The notes beneath the pieces were generated by a model. It was not told where the DNA came from. It worked only from the letters and a program-made list of their open reading frames with translations, and ran no database searches. Positions 18,601 to 27,173 of a stretch of 64,000 bases of DNA are shown here, piece after piece. The translations under genes were made by a program, and so were the position numbers. How positions within the stretch are numbered: the stretch's first letter is position 1; each line of letters starts with the position of its first letter. The DNA is from Bacterioplanes sanyensis (GTDB lineage: Bacteria > Pseudomonadota > Gammaproteobacteria > Pseudomonadales > Oceanobacteraceae), in NCBI RefSeq assembly GCF_014652515.1, contig NZ_BMYY01000005.1, positions 174,950 through 238,949 of the forward strand, read 5' to 3'.

Positions 18601-18741
18601 GTTACCCGCATTGCCAGGCTCAGGTGTTAGCGGCGGTGTTGTTGGCAGTGTCGTCGCACTGCTCGGCTGCGATTGATCCTCGCCACAGCCATACAATGCG
18701 ACCATGACCGATACCATTAACATCAGATGTCTGCTGTACAT
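12637..18741 (-). CDS. Giant 2034-residue repeat/Lcl-domain lipoprotein, first gene of the Tad operon
   Basis: Predicted surface lipoprotein. Lipobox ALYGC (Cys19); a carboxypeptidase-regulatory-like segment CLDANGNQACDGDEF (about residues 72-100); a helical region with TPLTTLI (about 150-250); ten tandem repeats of about 87 residues (about 259-1130) with the core DDxxDTLxWxxVxGF, DYEYSxDGG and GQLQLRVxA; one DUF1566/Lcl-type domain; a Gln-rich coiled coil (about 1270-1550); then three more Lcl-type domains, each with paired Cys and a WxLPxxxxLK-like motif. Start is ATG at 18741 behind GGAAGG; the open frame further upstream has no support. The stop is 11 bases before flp. I infer an adhesin or pilus-linked surface fibre. 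No equivalent is part of the classic tad locus. Confidence 0.8.
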   Translation of the reverse strand: MYSRHLMLMVSVMVALYGCGEDQSQPSSATTLPTTPPLTPEPGNAGNDYDGSDVLRIVGTAMDGFLYQAWACLDANGNQACDGDEFRSQTDRQGRYVLQVPAGSALDEVIVEVIPGTTIDMDFPQQPLQQRVVLRPLPSNASGQAAEQLVTPLTTLIRQRAERSGLPVAEVQQQLAREWLVPAHSLTSHYLQDVDGHEDQVVHDIAQVVMAEWQQQLQLASQQNPGAAWQQVVAAADAQWHSQSGQKQLRSAVQTRDMAPAPELIINDDDDVLSWHWVEGFAQADAYEYSLDGGQNWLVATQKPLLIGNQSLAAGQVQLRVRSGKDGGAGRIARNQQAFSARTSNIGAPQLWLDDSADQFGWQPVAGLAAAEEYEISLDGGQSWTQAQQNPTVYGDLELAAGQLQVRVRATAQRLAGAAAVSQQPFTRLRTDIAAPSELQVDDDNNTLGWRPVAGFASASLYEISTDGGYSWQAAQSNPALLGDIDIAAGQAQVRVAAKAGEYAAGAAAAARQAFTAVMKNIPAPAQLQVDDQANLLDWALVPGFSQLADYQISFDGGTSWQTVNRKPMPVGDRYLPEGQVQLRVAALDGQRQAGAVAYNQQAFEASPATIDAPSQLVVDDINDTLDWQPVAGYPNAGDYQWRILGESGWRAITSRPLLVGDIAIAKGQLQLRVAESNAQRGGDIAFSPAAFTALDSAIGAPSALQVDDINNALSWTWVAGFEQAADYEYHLGDGLWRRAAANPLTVGDVDVAKGALQLRVAAKAGRHRAGKTASTDAAFHAVVRHIAAPQGLLVDDIADTLNWQWVPGFAQPQDYQWSLDGGQSWSEVTQKPLPVGDRDIAANQLWLRVKGLLGLRESGESAISPKAFHARQTDIAAPQGVVADDSADTLNWRWVSGFEQASDYEYSINGGVSWSTALQRPVKVGDIAAPAVQVLLRVKGIDGSRSPGASAAPESGFSRQAGTPGAPTGLRVNDSADTLDWVWVSGFEHASDYQYQWPGSQGWQPVSSKPLHLSNVAIASGQLLLRVAAQGVQAPGAIAVNNSPFTISAAGLPKPANLVVNDDNDTLQWDYVGGYDQPQDYQYRLAQNGEWQAVSTVPLQLSDRFAGVVSVRIGIDGAPQATTLAGDFTPTAFAKLDNSGRRLAADANDWACIRDNQFKGGLYWQKSSDDTLFWFDRDDTVEKRLTAANQSSLCGFNDWQVAGIEQLLHLKDIGVWGQAPFFDHLQTSIYRSYWSSDVGDSDDERKVIAAGNSRQISSENRQGYNYNYMILNRLRVDPVFYIATVKEQLAAAVTATEQVTTWNQEARTSRQQRQQEFHSASSVADIQLLQGKLLDSIKKQQDRYQLLPGIKAQHQQALTEAETRQQRLLDDPDNNVSQGQLLDYQQELQSLQQQNELLQQAIEPQQQDGMAAVLADLQSLLASLKKLTSELERWSETAEHHKAGKNQLQTGRDRAADIAAKLQALKEAGNDAEKARALYLAARQNYQDFADSQVHEKTLQQDLTWLKQWHSELQSAQLPAAVLSDLQQQITALTQTINEHQSWRSQQQASTDAALEGAYGAGLEISEADASVTSGGHAFVKLDVHGRRMLASETFAQGWRCVQDLRYRDERLWMLLREGEKNSTDRMNYPEAQQWMAAANQQAYCGRTDWQLPSIKDLKTLKLVDIEAPQPVLDEQVFINHHGNEKSYLSSDLMQRYYYWTQEAGEPGNQLAYSFAGYNDYSYVDEKQQGFDNSASLDNGYQIMTRLLAHTPTPAALVKLDVSGQETNIESEWVCTQDQDTGLIWLRPEHAPQPKQARKIVQQQKELAYVQVCGSDQWRLPTLSELKGIFAYTQGELGAIRLPNNQYYASSSTKLDSYGDSLPLLFSFEAGRSHIENYYRNSYPLWVTEQQNDAPPVMVDGFSGLDANGEVTLSGVHYCVRDDRHNLIWTTHLVTGDSQTEYGSPSNYCGFNKSRWQYPTFEQFQQALEAKNYLLKDWIQSGQYWLQKPGVSCNDDQWAVIDQNMIERCIDADDYYQRYPKESNYSRFIISNP
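15350..17970 (-). repeat. Ten in-frame tandem repeats of about 260 bp in the giant lipoprotein gene
   Basis: Each unit encodes about 87 residues and shares the pattern (A/G)AP-x-L-x-V-DD-x2-(D/N)TL-x-W-x2-V-x-GF, then DYEYSLDGGQSW, then a P-x4-GD-x2-IA-x-GQLQLRV segment and an AF-x-A end. Repeats are diverged at the protein level, so they look old rather than freshly amplified. The predicted fold is beta-rich, Ig/FnIII-like, by inference. Boundaries are approximate. Confidence 0.8.
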
Positions 18742-18994
18742 CTTGCCTTCCTTTGTTGAGCGGGCCTTAGCTGGTCTGATTACTAGGCAGCATGAAGCCA
18801 TGTTCAGATCATGCTGCACACTAGTGATAAGCATCACACTTGAGCAATTTTCGCAGATGCTAGTGCAAATGATAAAGATTTGCAATTATTACTTTGCTTT
18901 ACTAATATCCGCCCTATCAGAAACCCCTAACTGCCTCTCCAACCACTCATAAATGATTGATTTAATTGATCTTTAATAAGAAAGGATAATTTCA
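18742..18994. promoter_or_regulatory. Divergent intergenic region driving the Tad operon and the opposite lipoprotein
   Basis: 253 AT-rich bases separate the two divergent lipoprotein starts. No other transcription start region of comparable size exists between here and 407 on the minus strand, so the main Tad promoter should lie here. I could not pick a convincing -35/-10 pair by eye. Confidence 0.5.
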
Positions 18995-21277
18995 ATGACT
19001 GGCCAGCATGGCATCCAAGCCCGGGCGTCCAAACATTTGATGACAAAACTATCGGCGATGTTTATCAGCAGCTGCGCCGCTCTGACGGGCTGTCAGGTGG
19101 GTGAGGATCAGCATGACCAGGGCGAGCAGCAAGATGCGCAATTGCACGCCGCGCAATGCCCGGATTGGAATCTCAACGCGCGCTGTGACGACTACGAACA
19201 GCAACAAGCACTGACGTTGGATGGCTCGGTGGGCGGGCCATACATTAAGCGCGATAGTGACAAAAGCCTGCTCACGGCGCCTTCGGGGGCTCAAGTCATT
19301 ACTCCGATGACCACCGTCATCAACAACGAGCTGTTATTTAACCCAACCCTCAGCAGCGCCAGTGAAACCACACCAGAAGTGCGCGCCTTACAAGCAGCAC
19401 GCTATTTAGAAGGCATATTTCCACAGGTTTCCTTTAGCCAAGCTTTGTACCAGGCCGGCCCAGAGGAAGTGAGCGACGCCATTCAAAACAGTATTAACGC
19501 TGCCCTCCAGCAACAGCCAGACAGCAACCCATATTGTGTGATTGCTGCCGTGGTTGATGCCATGGTGGTAGAGCGCCGTTTTGATGTGCGCATCGCGACG
19601 GAGGATATCGCCTCTCAGTGTCAGCAACCGGAAATGATACTCAGCCGTCTCAACAGCCAGATGGGCGATCAGTACAGTACTTTGGGGCGTGCGCCCATGG
19701 CCGACTTGGTGGTGGCCGCCAGCTTTGATGAGCGCTTAATTATCTGGAATAACGGCCAATTACTGACACAAGCGACACAAAGTCAGAGCAACAACAGCGC
19801 GTCCACAATACAGACACGGTCATTGCTGCGCCCACTGGACGATGATGACGACGATTACGACGGTCACAGTGGCGCCACCGTGGTGGACGGCGGCATTAGC
19901 CTGCCACCGATTGATATTGATGTCGGCGATCGCGCATTAAGTAATATCAGCGTGATTCAACCGTCCAGCCGCACTCAATCTGTCTATTTAATCAATGCCG
20001 GCTCCCTCGGATCTGGCAGCAGTCGTAACATTGCTTGCCCAGCGGACAGCGGTAGCAATGCCGGAGTGCATAAGATTCAGTTGGGCGAAAGCAGTGATGG
20101 CGACGCAGATAACAGCGGCACAGGATCTGGCACGACGGCAGGCACTGGCAGCGGAACCGGCAACGGAACTGGCATCGGGTCAGGGGCGGGAGCAGACGCT
20201 ACAGATCATGCCGCAGGTACCAGCAACGCTGCGCTGCAAGCAACCGTTCACAAGCAAATGCCCAATATCAATTACGACGCCATGGGCTCAGCAACAACCT
20301 TTCCGACCATACCAACCGAGCCCAGCCAACCGCCAGTCAGCAACCCAACACCGGGCACGGATGCTTTTTGCGCCAACGATGCGATGCAGCATTTGGCCCT
20401 GTCCGATGACGAGCAAGTATTGTTAGCGGCCACCGCGCAACGACTGTTCCGCTTGGATATGGAGACCTTGGAACAAGTCGGCGGCTATTTTGCCCCCTAC
20501 AACCGCAATGCCAGCATCAACCATATCAGCAGCAATGACGATGGCTCGCTGGCGCTGGTCAGCTCCAATGAAGATCAGGGCCTCACACTGGTGGCAGTCA
20601 ACGGCATGAAGCAAGTTGGCTGGTCGCAGGAAAGCAGTTTAAAAGCGGTAAAAAAAGCCTTCTTTTTCGACCAAGATCAGCGCATCGCTTTAATCGAAGA
20701 AAATGGCACTGAGTTGGTCATTCTCTACGCGGGTAATTTGGCACAACCGCAAACCGAGCAACGCATTAACCTGCAATCTGGCATCAAAGACATGGCCATC
20801 AGCCCGGATCGCAGCCACTTGGCGGTGTTAACGCAAAACCATGCCCTGTTCTTATATCAATTACCCGCTATTGAACTGATCGAGCATTTATCGCCCGTCG
20901 CCAATAGCAAAAAGCTGGCACTGCAGGACGATCAACTGCTGATGCTGGGTGATAATGGCCGTGTGATTCGCACCCTGAGCTATGGCCAACGCTTCGGCAA
21001 TCGCATGGCCAATGCCCTGCAAGCGCTGACTCTAGAGCGCATTTTAGGTGCCAACAGCGACCCCAACGAGGTCAGCGACAATCTCTATTTGCCATCACAA
21101 CTGGGCAGTGCCGTGGTGAGCTGGCACAGCAACTCCATGGCCATTAATGCACAGACTGGCGAAGTCAGCAGCCAATACGGTCGTCAGGCTGTGACGTTAA
21201 CCGCCACGGTGCAAGGGCGCTTCCGTCAGCAGTTTATTGAAGTGAAGCGCAGCTTTCGCCTGTTTACGGCCGGTTAG
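18995..21277 (+). CDS. Large lipoprotein with beta-propeller-like region and atrophied Ig domain
   Basis: A 760-residue predicted lipoprotein. A long signal peptide ends in lipobox ALTGC (Cys33); then CPDWNLNARCDDYE, and an helical segment with VITPMTTVINNELLFNP, matching in design the N-terminus of the divergent giant lipoprotein (CLDANGNQACDGDE, then TPLTTLI). An acidic run (DDDDDDYDG, about residue 283) and a Gly/Ser/Thr-rich linker (about 372-405) lead to WD40/propeller-like strands (LALSDDEQVLLAAT, MAISPDRSHLAVL). The last 80 residues (YLPSQLGSAVVSWHSNS, then AVTLTATVQG) resemble an atrophied bacterial Ig domain. The start at 18995 has AAAGGA; an internal ATG at 19040 lacks one. It is likely a surface partner of the Tad system, by position. 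Confidence 0.72.
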   Translation: MTGQHGIQARASKHLMTKLSAMFISSCAALTGCQVGEDQHDQGEQQDAQLHAAQCPDWNLNARCDDYEQQQALTLDGSVGGPYIKRDSDKSLLTAPSGAQVITPMTTVINNELLFNPTLSSASETTPEVRALQAARYLEGIFPQVSFSQALYQAGPEEVSDAIQNSINAALQQQPDSNPYCVIAAVVDAMVVERRFDVRIATEDIASQCQQPEMILSRLNSQMGDQYSTLGRAPMADLVVAASFDERLIIWNNGQLLTQATQSQSNNSASTIQTRSLLRPLDDDDDDYDGHSGATVVDGGISLPPIDIDVGDRALSNISVIQPSSRTQSVYLINAGSLGSGSSRNIACPADSGSNAGVHKIQLGESSDGDADNSGTGSGTTAGTGSGTGNGTGIGSGAGADATDHAAGTSNAALQATVHKQMPNINYDAMGSATTFPTIPTEPSQPPVSNPTPGTDAFCANDAMQHLALSDDEQVLLAATAQRLFRLDMETLEQVGGYFAPYNRNASINHISSNDDGSLALVSSNEDQGLTLVAVNGMKQVGWSQESSLKAVKKAFFFDQDQRIALIEENGTELVILYAGNLAQPQTEQRINLQSGIKDMAISPDRSHLAVLTQNHALFLYQLPAIELIEHLSPVANSKKLALQDDQLLMLGDNGRVIRTLSYGQRFGNRMANALQALTLERILGANSDPNEVSDNLYLPSQLGSAVVSWHSNSMAINAQTGEVSSQYGRQAVTLTATVQGRFRQQFIEVKRSFRLFTAG

Positions 21278-21317
21278 TCTTCTTTACTAATCTCTACTAC
21301 GAATCTACCTGAGCGTT

Positions 21318-21338
21318 GCCCTGCAAGACATGCAGGGC
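21318..21338. other. Stem-loop between the lipoprotein gene and the Mrp operon
   Basis: GCCCTGCA and TGCAGGGC form a perfect 8-bp stem around the loop AGACA. There is no T-run, so it is not a classic intrinsic terminator. It may aid termination or be a REP-type hairpin. The rest of 21278-21509 shows no gene. Confidence 0.45.
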
Positions 21339-21509
21339 CAACCCTGCACCTCATACCCGTCAATATCCATCTACAAATCTATGCGATTTAATGCCTTTTA
21401 TTGCTTGGATTTTCTGCTCAGCAAGTTGCAAGCCAAATAATTGTACGAGCTTGAAAAAACCAAGTAGTCTTTCCTGTTATTAGCGGTTGATTGACTCCAG
21501 GGAGACGAC

Positions 21510-23759
21510 ATGATGTTAACCAGCATCGCGCTGCCATTTATTGCGGCAGCTATTGCGCCTGTTTGGCTCCGGCGAGGGCTTCCGGGAAGCTGGCTGGCAC
21601 TGTTTCCGCTCGCCGTTTTTGTTCTCAATGCAGGCCTTTATTCACAGGCTGTCAGTGGCATGGAGGTCAGTGCTCACTATCCTTGGGTGCCCAGCATTGG
21701 CTTGAACTTTACGCTGTATGTCGATGGGTTGCGCTGGCTAATGCTGACACTGATCAGCGGCATCGGCACAGCGGTGGTTTTATATGCCAGCAGCTATTTG
21801 GCCGGCCATAAAGATTTACACCGCTTTTTTCTATGGTTATTTGTGTTTATGGGTGCCATGGTCGGCTTGGTACTGGCCGATAATTTATTGCTGCTGTTTG
21901 TTTTTTGGGAGCTGACCAGCATTGCCTCCTACATGCTGATTGGCTTTACCCATGAGTCAGAAAAATCTCGCGCTTCGGCACTACAAGGCTTACTAGTAAC
22001 CGTCGGTGGTGGCCTAGCGCTACTGGCAGGCATGATTATGCTGGGTCAGCAGCAGCAAACTTGGCTTATCAGTGAAATGTCGCTCATCACCGAGCACAGT
22101 AGCTGGATTAATGCTGCCATTGTACTGATTTTGATCGGCACCTTTACCAAATCGGCGCAGTTTCCGTTTCAATTCTGGCTGCCCAATGCCATGGCGGCAC
22201 CGACGCCGGTATCGGCGTATTTGCACTCCGCCACCATGGTAAAAGCTGGGGTGTTTTTAATGGCGCAACTGGCACCGGTGTTTGCACAGCAAAGCCTATG
22301 GCTAACTTTAGTCACAGGTGCCGGTGCCATCACCATGTTGTTGGGTGCTTGGCTGGCTTATCTGGCCGTCGATTTAAAGAAGATATTGGCTTACACCACA
22401 GTGACTGCGCTGGGCATTTTAACCATGCTGGTGGGGCTTAACTCCGACTATGCGTTTTTTGCCTTTGTCACCTTTTTAGTGGCCCATGCTTTGTACAAAG
22501 CGTCGCTGTTTATGCTGGCCGGCATTATTGAGCATCAAGCCCACACTCGTAACCTGCGCCATATTCGCCCGCTGCCCAAGTTCACCTTGGCGGTGACCGC
22601 TGTTGCGGCTTGGTCATTAGCCGGTATTGCCCCCGCCTTGGGCTTTATCGCCAAAGAGTTACTGCTAAAAGCCAGTGCAACGAGCGGCTGGCTAACGGCG
22701 ATGGTATTTGCCACGGCAGCACTGACCATTGCTGTGGCCGTGAGCTTGGTATGGCAGCCTTGGCGCAGCCGACGCCAAGTTAAAGAACAACATGCTGAGC
22801 CCTGGCAACAGTGGTTTGGGCCAGTGCTATTTTCTAGCTTGGCCCTGCTGCTCGGCCTCGGTGCCCCTCTGGTGCAACCATTGGCGAACACCATCGCTGA
22901 GCAAATGGGGGCAAACAATGTCATTGAGTTGTCGCTTTGGTATGGCTTATCACCCGCATTGGCGTTGTCATTTGCCAGCATTGTTGTGGGCATTGGTCTG
23001 GCCGCCTTGTGGCGGAAAAATCGTGTGCTGGCAGCCAAGCTGCGTTTAATCAGCCGCTATACCGGCACCGAACGCTTATATGAACTGCTGCTGGCAGGCA
23101 ACTTGTCTTTTGCCGATTGGCAGACCCGAGTGCTGCAAAATGGCTATTTAGGCCGTTATTTGGTGCTTATTATTGCCATTACCACCCTAGCGGTGACCAG
23201 CACACTGTTAAGCCAGTATGGTTTGCCCAGCTTTCAATTCGATGCGCTAGAGCCGTACGAAGTCGGCATGTTATTTGTCATGCTCGCTTCTACCTTGTAT
23301 GCCATTGCCAGCCGTCAGCGCTTTGCCGCCATTATTGCTCTGGGAGCGGTAGGCTTCGTGGTGGCATTAATCTTCATTCATTTTTCAGCGCCTGATCTGG
23401 GCATCACTCAAGTCTTGGTTGAAACCCTGACCGTACTGTTGTTGGTACTGGTGCTGCTGAAATTACCCGGCTTTAAAAACTACTCCAGCCGTGGTCAGCG
23501 TCTATTAGATGCCGTGGTCGCTTGCGCCTTTGGCCTGATGATGACGCTACTGGTACTGGCCACCCAAGAAAACCACTGGGCCGATTCCATTGCTCATTAT
23601 TTTATTGAGCACAGTTACTCGCTGGGCTTTGGCCGCAATGTTGTTAACGTGATCCTAGTGGACTTCCGAGCCCTAGATACCTTGGGTGAAATATTCGTAT
23701 TGGCCTTAGCCGCGATGGGAGTGTATTCAATGATCAGATTGCGTAGGAGCCGTTTATGA
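21510..23759 (+). CDS. mrpA: Mrp Na+/H+ antiporter subunit A
   Basis: A 749-residue membrane protein homologous to NuoL-type antiporter subunits. The proton-antiporter core carries [17 protein letters not shown], the conserved [20 protein letters not shown] and the helix with [14 protein letters not shown]. The C-terminal third (from about 570) has the MrpA-specific helices with [20 protein letters not shown]. Together with MrpB-G it exports Na+ in exchange for H+. MrpA and MrpB are separate genes, unlike the fused AB form of many proteobacteria. SD GGGAG lies just upstream of tandem ATGs. The 3' end overlaps mrpB (ATGA). Confidence 0.95.
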   Translation: MMLTSIALPFIAAAIAPVWLRRGLPGSWLALFPLAVFVLNAGLYSQAVSGMEVSAHYPWVPSIGLNFTLYVDGLRWLMLTLISGIGTAVVLYASSYLAGHKDLHRFFLWLFVFMGAMVGLVLADNLLLLFVFWELTSIASYMLIGFTHESEKSRASALQGLLVTVGGGLALLAGMIMLGQQQQTWLISEMSLITEHSSWINAAIVLILIGTFTKSAQFPFQFWLPNAMAAPTPVSAYLHSATMVKAGVFLMAQLAPVFAQQSLWLTLVTGAGAITMLLGAWLAYLAVDLKKILAYTTVTALGILTMLVGLNSDYAFFAFVTFLVAHALYKASLFMLAGIIEHQAHTRNLRHIRPLPKFTLAVTAVAAWSLAGIAPALGFIAKELLLKASATSGWLTAMVFATAALTIAVAVSLVWQPWRSRRQVKEQHAEPWQQWFGPVLFSSLALLLGLGAPLVQPLANTIAEQMGANNVIELSLWYGLSPALALSFASIVVGIGLAALWRKNRVLAAKLRLISRYTGTERLYELLLAGNLSFADWQTRVLQNGYLGRYLVLIIAITTLAVTSTLLSQYGLPSFQFDALEPYEVGMLFVMLASTLYAIASRQRFAAIIALGAVGFVVALIFIHFSAPDLGITQVLVETLTVLLLVLVLLKLPGFKNYSSRGQRLLDAVVACAFGLMMTLLVLATQENHWADSIAHYFIEHSYSLGFGRNVVNVILVDFRALDTLGEIFVLALAAMGVYSMIRLRRSRL

Positions 23760-24202
23760 AACAGGGGTTTGCGCCCAACTCCGGGCTGATTTTACGTACC
23801 GCTACCTTGGCCATTTTGCCGCTGCAGCTGATGTTTTCGGTGTTTTTGCTGCTGCGCGGTCATAACGAGCCAGGCGGTGGTTTTATTGGTGGCTTAGTCG
23901 CCGCTGGGGCTTTTTCACTGTATTTAATTGTATTCGGTGCCAAAGCAACTCGCCGGCTGATTCGGGTGGACCCGCAAGATATTCTGGCCACCGGTTTATT
24001 GCTGGGCTTGCTGGCAACTCTCCCTGCCTTGCTACCAGGCCAGTCGTTTTTTACCGCCCAGTGGCTACCGCTGGATGTGTTTGGCACCACAGTGAAACTA
24101 TCAACCGTACTGGTGTTTGATATTGGCGTGTATTTAGCGGTGATCGGCACCATTACAACCATGTTTTTTGTCCTGGCTGAACGCCTGGTGGGGAGTCAAT
24201 AA
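23756..24202 (+). CDS. mrpB: Mrp antiporter subunit B
   Basis: A 148-residue protein with four membrane helices and the MnhB signature [20 protein letters not shown] near residues 33-52. The C-terminal helices include [21 protein letters not shown]. It is the small MrpB subunit of the hetero-oligomeric Na+/H+ antiporter. The ATG overlaps the mrpA stop, and mrpC follows two bases after its stop. Confidence 0.95.
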   Translation: MKQGFAPNSGLILRTATLAILPLQLMFSVFLLLRGHNEPGGGFIGGLVAAGAFSLYLIVFGAKATRRLIRVDPQDILATGLLLGLLATLPALLPGQSFFTAQWLPLDVFGTTVKLSTVLVFDIGVYLAVIGTITTMFFVLAERLVGSQ

Positions 24203-24203
24203 T

Positions 24204-24551
24204 ATGTCTGCATTAATGGCCGTAGCCATCGGTATTCTATTTGCCGCCTCACTCTATATGATGCTCAGGCGCTCCATCGTTAAACTGGTGATGGGGCTGA
24301 TTTTATTAAGCAATGCCGCCAACTTAGTGATCTTCACCAGCGCTGGATTAACCAGTGGTGCGCCGCCATTGCTGGATAAAGTCACTAAAGAGGCACCTGT
24401 GGGTGTCGCCGATCCATTGGCACAAGCGCTGATATTGACCGCCATTGTGATTGCCTTTGGGGTGCTGGCGTTTTCCGTGGTATTGATTCACCGCGCTCAT
24501 GAAGTGGTGCAAACGGACGACCTAGATCAAATGAAGGATACCGATCAATGA
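24204..24551 (+). CDS. mrpC: Mrp antiporter subunit C (NuoK-like)
   Basis: A 115-residue protein with three membrane helices, related to NuoK: IVKLVMGLILLSNAANLVIF and DPLAQALILTAIVIAFGVLAF. I start at 24204, right after the mrpB stop and behind GGGGAG, rather than the longer frame from 24168 that would overlap mrpB. It ends overlapping mrpD (ATGA). Confidence 0.94.
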   Translation: MSALMAVAIGILFAASLYMMLRRSIVKLVMGLILLSNAANLVIFTSAGLTSGAPPLLDKVTKEAPVGVADPLAQALILTAIVIAFGVLAFSVVLIHRAHEVVQTDDLDQMKDTDQ

Positions 24552-26035
24552 GCAACCTGGTATTCCTGCCGATCTTAATCCCATTGCTGGCCGGCGCCGT
24601 CACACTGGCATTATGGCGCAGCAGCCGCTGGCAAAAACGGGTGTCCGTCATCAGCACCCTGGTCTATTTGATCGCCAGTGTGATGCTGGCGCAAACCGTG
24701 TCTGAGCAAGGGCACATAGTGCTGCAAGTGGGCGGCTGGCAGGCCCCCTTTGGCATCAGTTTGGTGGCCGACTTTTTAGCCACCATTATGATTGTGGTCA
24801 CGGCGGTGGTGGCCTTTTGCGCCGTGTTGTATTCGCTGGTGTCCACCCCTGGCACCCACATTAAATTCGGCTACTTTCCGTTATTGCACCTGCTGCTGGC
24901 CGGTGTCAGTGGTGCATTTTTGACCGGCGACTTGTTTAACTTGTTTGTTTGGTTTGAGGTCATGCTACTGGCCTCCTTTGGCTTATTAACTCTGGGCGGT
25001 GAGCGCGCGCAAATGGAAGGTGCGATCAAATACGTCACCATCAATTTGTTTTCATCGGCGCTGTTTTTATCCGCCATTGGCTTGCTGTACGGCAGCGTCG
25101 GCACCTTGAACATGGCTGATCTGGCCGTGAAGCTGCAAGATGTTGAGCAGCAAGGCCTAGTCAATGCCATCGCCTTGATGTTTATGGTGTCGTTCTCGAT
25201 TAAAGCCGGTGCTTTCCCATTTTTCTTTTGGCTACCCGCGTCGTATCACACGCCCATCATTGCTGTATCAGCTGTGTTCGCAGGCTTACTGACCAAGGTG
25301 GGGGTATATGCACTGTACCGTATGTTTAGCCTAGTATTCACCGGTGATATCGAGTTCACCCATGAAATATTGCTGTGGGTCGGCGTACTGACCATGCTGT
25401 CTGGGGTATTGGGCGCGGCTTCCCAGTTCGAAATTCGCCGGATTTTGTCGTTTCATATCATCAGTCAGATCGGCTATATGATACTGGCATTGGCTATTTT
25501 TACACCCGCCGCCATTGCCGGTGGGGTGTTTTACCTGTTTCACCACATCATTGTAAAAACCAACCTGTTTTTGATCGCTGGTCTGACACAAATGCTGCAA
25601 GGCACTTATGAGTTAAAGCAAATGGGCAGCTTATATCGTCAGCGCCCGTGGCTGGCGGCTTTATTTTTAATCCCAGCCATGTCGCTGGCAGGGTTGCCAC
25701 CGCTGTCTGGTTTTTTTGCCAAGTTTTTGGTGATTGAAGCCGGCATTACCAGCCAGCAATGGATAGCCACCGGTGTGGCTTTATTTGTGGGCCTGCTGAC
25801 ACTCTACTCGATGATCAAAATCTGGGCTGAGGCGTTCTGGAAAGCGCAGCCTGAAGCTAGCGGCAAAGACATTTCCTTGCCACTGCTCGGCGTTATTCCA
25901 GTGGCATTAATGGCCGCCATGACGTTAATTATCGGCCTCTATGCCGAGCCCTTTATTCAACTATCACAGGCTACGGGTGAGCAGTTACTGACGCCCGCCA
26001 CTTACATCCAAGCCGTATTGGGAGGTCAACCATGA
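24548..26035 (+). CDS. mrpD: Mrp antiporter subunit D (NuoM/N-like)
   Basis: A 495-residue polytopic protein homologous to NuoM/NuoN antiporter subunits, with NLFVWFEVMLLASFGLL, the SIKAGAFPFFFWLPASYHTP channel motif and HHIIVKTNLFLIAGL. With MrpA it carries the ion-translocating core. It overlaps mrpC upstream and mrpE downstream by ATGA junctions. Confidence 0.95.
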   Translation: MSNLVFLPILIPLLAGAVTLALWRSSRWQKRVSVISTLVYLIASVMLAQTVSEQGHIVLQVGGWQAPFGISLVADFLATIMIVVTAVVAFCAVLYSLVSTPGTHIKFGYFPLLHLLLAGVSGAFLTGDLFNLFVWFEVMLLASFGLLTLGGERAQMEGAIKYVTINLFSSALFLSAIGLLYGSVGTLNMADLAVKLQDVEQQGLVNAIALMFMVSFSIKAGAFPFFFWLPASYHTPIIAVSAVFAGLLTKVGVYALYRMFSLVFTGDIEFTHEILLWVGVLTMLSGVLGAASQFEIRRILSFHIISQIGYMILALAIFTPAAIAGGVFYLFHHIIVKTNLFLIAGLTQMLQGTYELKQMGSLYRQRPWLAALFLIPAMSLAGLPPLSGFFAKFLVIEAGITSQQWIATGVALFVGLLTLYSMIKIWAEAFWKAQPEASGKDISLPLLGVIPVALMAAMTLIIGLYAEPFIQLSQATGEQLLTPATYIQAVLGGQP

Positions 26036-26505
26036 TAGGTTTTCTATTCAACCTGTTACTGGCCTTATCTTGGCTGCTGCTAACCAATACCTTTACCTTG
26101 CTCAATGTTTTGTTTGGCTTTGCCTTGGGTTTTGTAGTGATTGGGTTGATCCATCGTACGGTTCCGGCCCTGTATTTCTACCCTAAGCGATTGCCACGAG
26201 CCATTCGCTTTGTGCTGTTTTTTATCAAGGAGCTGGTGATTGCGAACTGGCGCGTCGCCACGGATATTGTAACGCCCATCTGGTATATGCACCCGGGTGT
26301 GATCGCCATGCCATTGACTGCTAAAACTGAGTTTGAAATTGCTTTGGTCGCAAACATCATTTCACTCACTCCCGGAACGCTCAGCATGGAAGTGTCAGAA
26401 GATAAAAAAACTTTGTTTGTTCATGCCATGTTCTTGGATGATGAGCAAAAACTCCGCGGTGACTTAAAAGAAATTGAACAACGCTTATTACAGGTACTGA
26501 GGTAA
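26032..26505 (+). CDS. mrpE: Mrp antiporter subunit E
   Basis: A 157-residue protein with two or three N-terminal helices and the MNHE signature FIKELVIANWRVATDIV followed by EIALVANIISLTPGTLSMEV. It is a small accessory subunit needed for full antiport activity. The ATG overlaps the mrpD stop. Confidence 0.94.
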   Translation: MIGFLFNLLLALSWLLLTNTFTLLNVLFGFALGFVVIGLIHRTVPALYFYPKRLPRAIRFVLFFIKELVIANWRVATDIVTPIWYMHPGVIAMPLTAKTEFEIALVANIISLTPGTLSMEVSEDKKTLFVHAMFLDDEQKLRGDLKEIEQRLLQVLR

Positions 26506-26509
26506 ACCA

Positions 26510-26782
26510 ATGCTGAGTATTGTCATTACGCTAAGTTACCTGTTTATTATTGTTGCTATGATACTGGCGCTTTGGCGCCTGTTACGCGGCCCCTATTTGC
26601 CTGACCGCATTGTGGCACTGGAGCTAATTGCCTCTTTGGTGGTCGCCATGGCAGGTATTCATGCCATTGACACAGGCGTAACCGCCTACATTGATATTGC
26701 CATTGTGATGGCATTAACTGCGTTTTTGTCCGCCGTTGGCATTGCCAAATTTGTACAATTAAGGGGCTCTAACGATGACTGA
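26510..26782 (+). CDS. mrpF: Mrp antiporter subunit F
   Basis: A 90-residue protein with three helices, including WRLLRGPYLPDRIVALELIA, the conserved region of MrpF/PhaF. It starts four bases after the mrpE stop and overlaps mrpG by 8 bases. Confidence 0.93.
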   Translation: MLSIVITLSYLFIIVAMILALWRLLRGPYLPDRIVALELIASLVVAMAGIHAIDTGVTAYIDIAIVMALTAFLSAVGIAKFVQLRGSNDD

Positions 26783-27110
26783 ACTGATAGTGAGCTTATT
26801 GTTGCTGCTAGGCAGTGCTTTGATGCTGATCGCCTCGATTGGCATTATTCGCCTACCAGACTTGGTCACACGCATGCATGCCACCACCAAGTCAGGGGTA
26901 TTAGCCATTACCGTTATTATGATTGCTGTGGCGGTATATTTTTCCGAATCGGGCGTCATCACCCGAGTGATGGCGATTATTTTATTTACCTTTATCACCG
27001 CCCCGGTTGCCGCTCACGCCATTGCCCGAGCTGGGTATTTTTCAGGCATGGGGCTTTGGGAGCGCACCAAAAAGGATGAGTTGAAAGAGTATTATAAGCG
27101 TCAGGAGTAA
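26775..27110 (+). CDS. mrpG: Mrp antiporter subunit G
   Basis: A 111-residue protein with three helices and the MrpG signature IGIIRLPDLVTRMHATTKSG. It is the last gene of the seven-gene antiporter operon and overlaps mrpF. No clear intrinsic terminator was seen before the next gene at 27174. Confidence 0.94.
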   Translation: MTELIVSLLLLLGSALMLIASIGIIRLPDLVTRMHATTKSGVLAITVIMIAVAVYFSESGVITRVMAIILFTFITAPVAAHAIARAGYFSGMGLWERTKKDELKEYYKRQE

Positions 27111-27173
27111 CTTTCTTTTAAGGCAACCTTCAGTCAAGTCACTCCGACGCCATTAACCAACAAGGAGTTAACC

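Noticed and set aside
22535..23038. Minus-strand open frame inside mrpA
   Set aside because: Antisense shadow within a clear antiporter gene.
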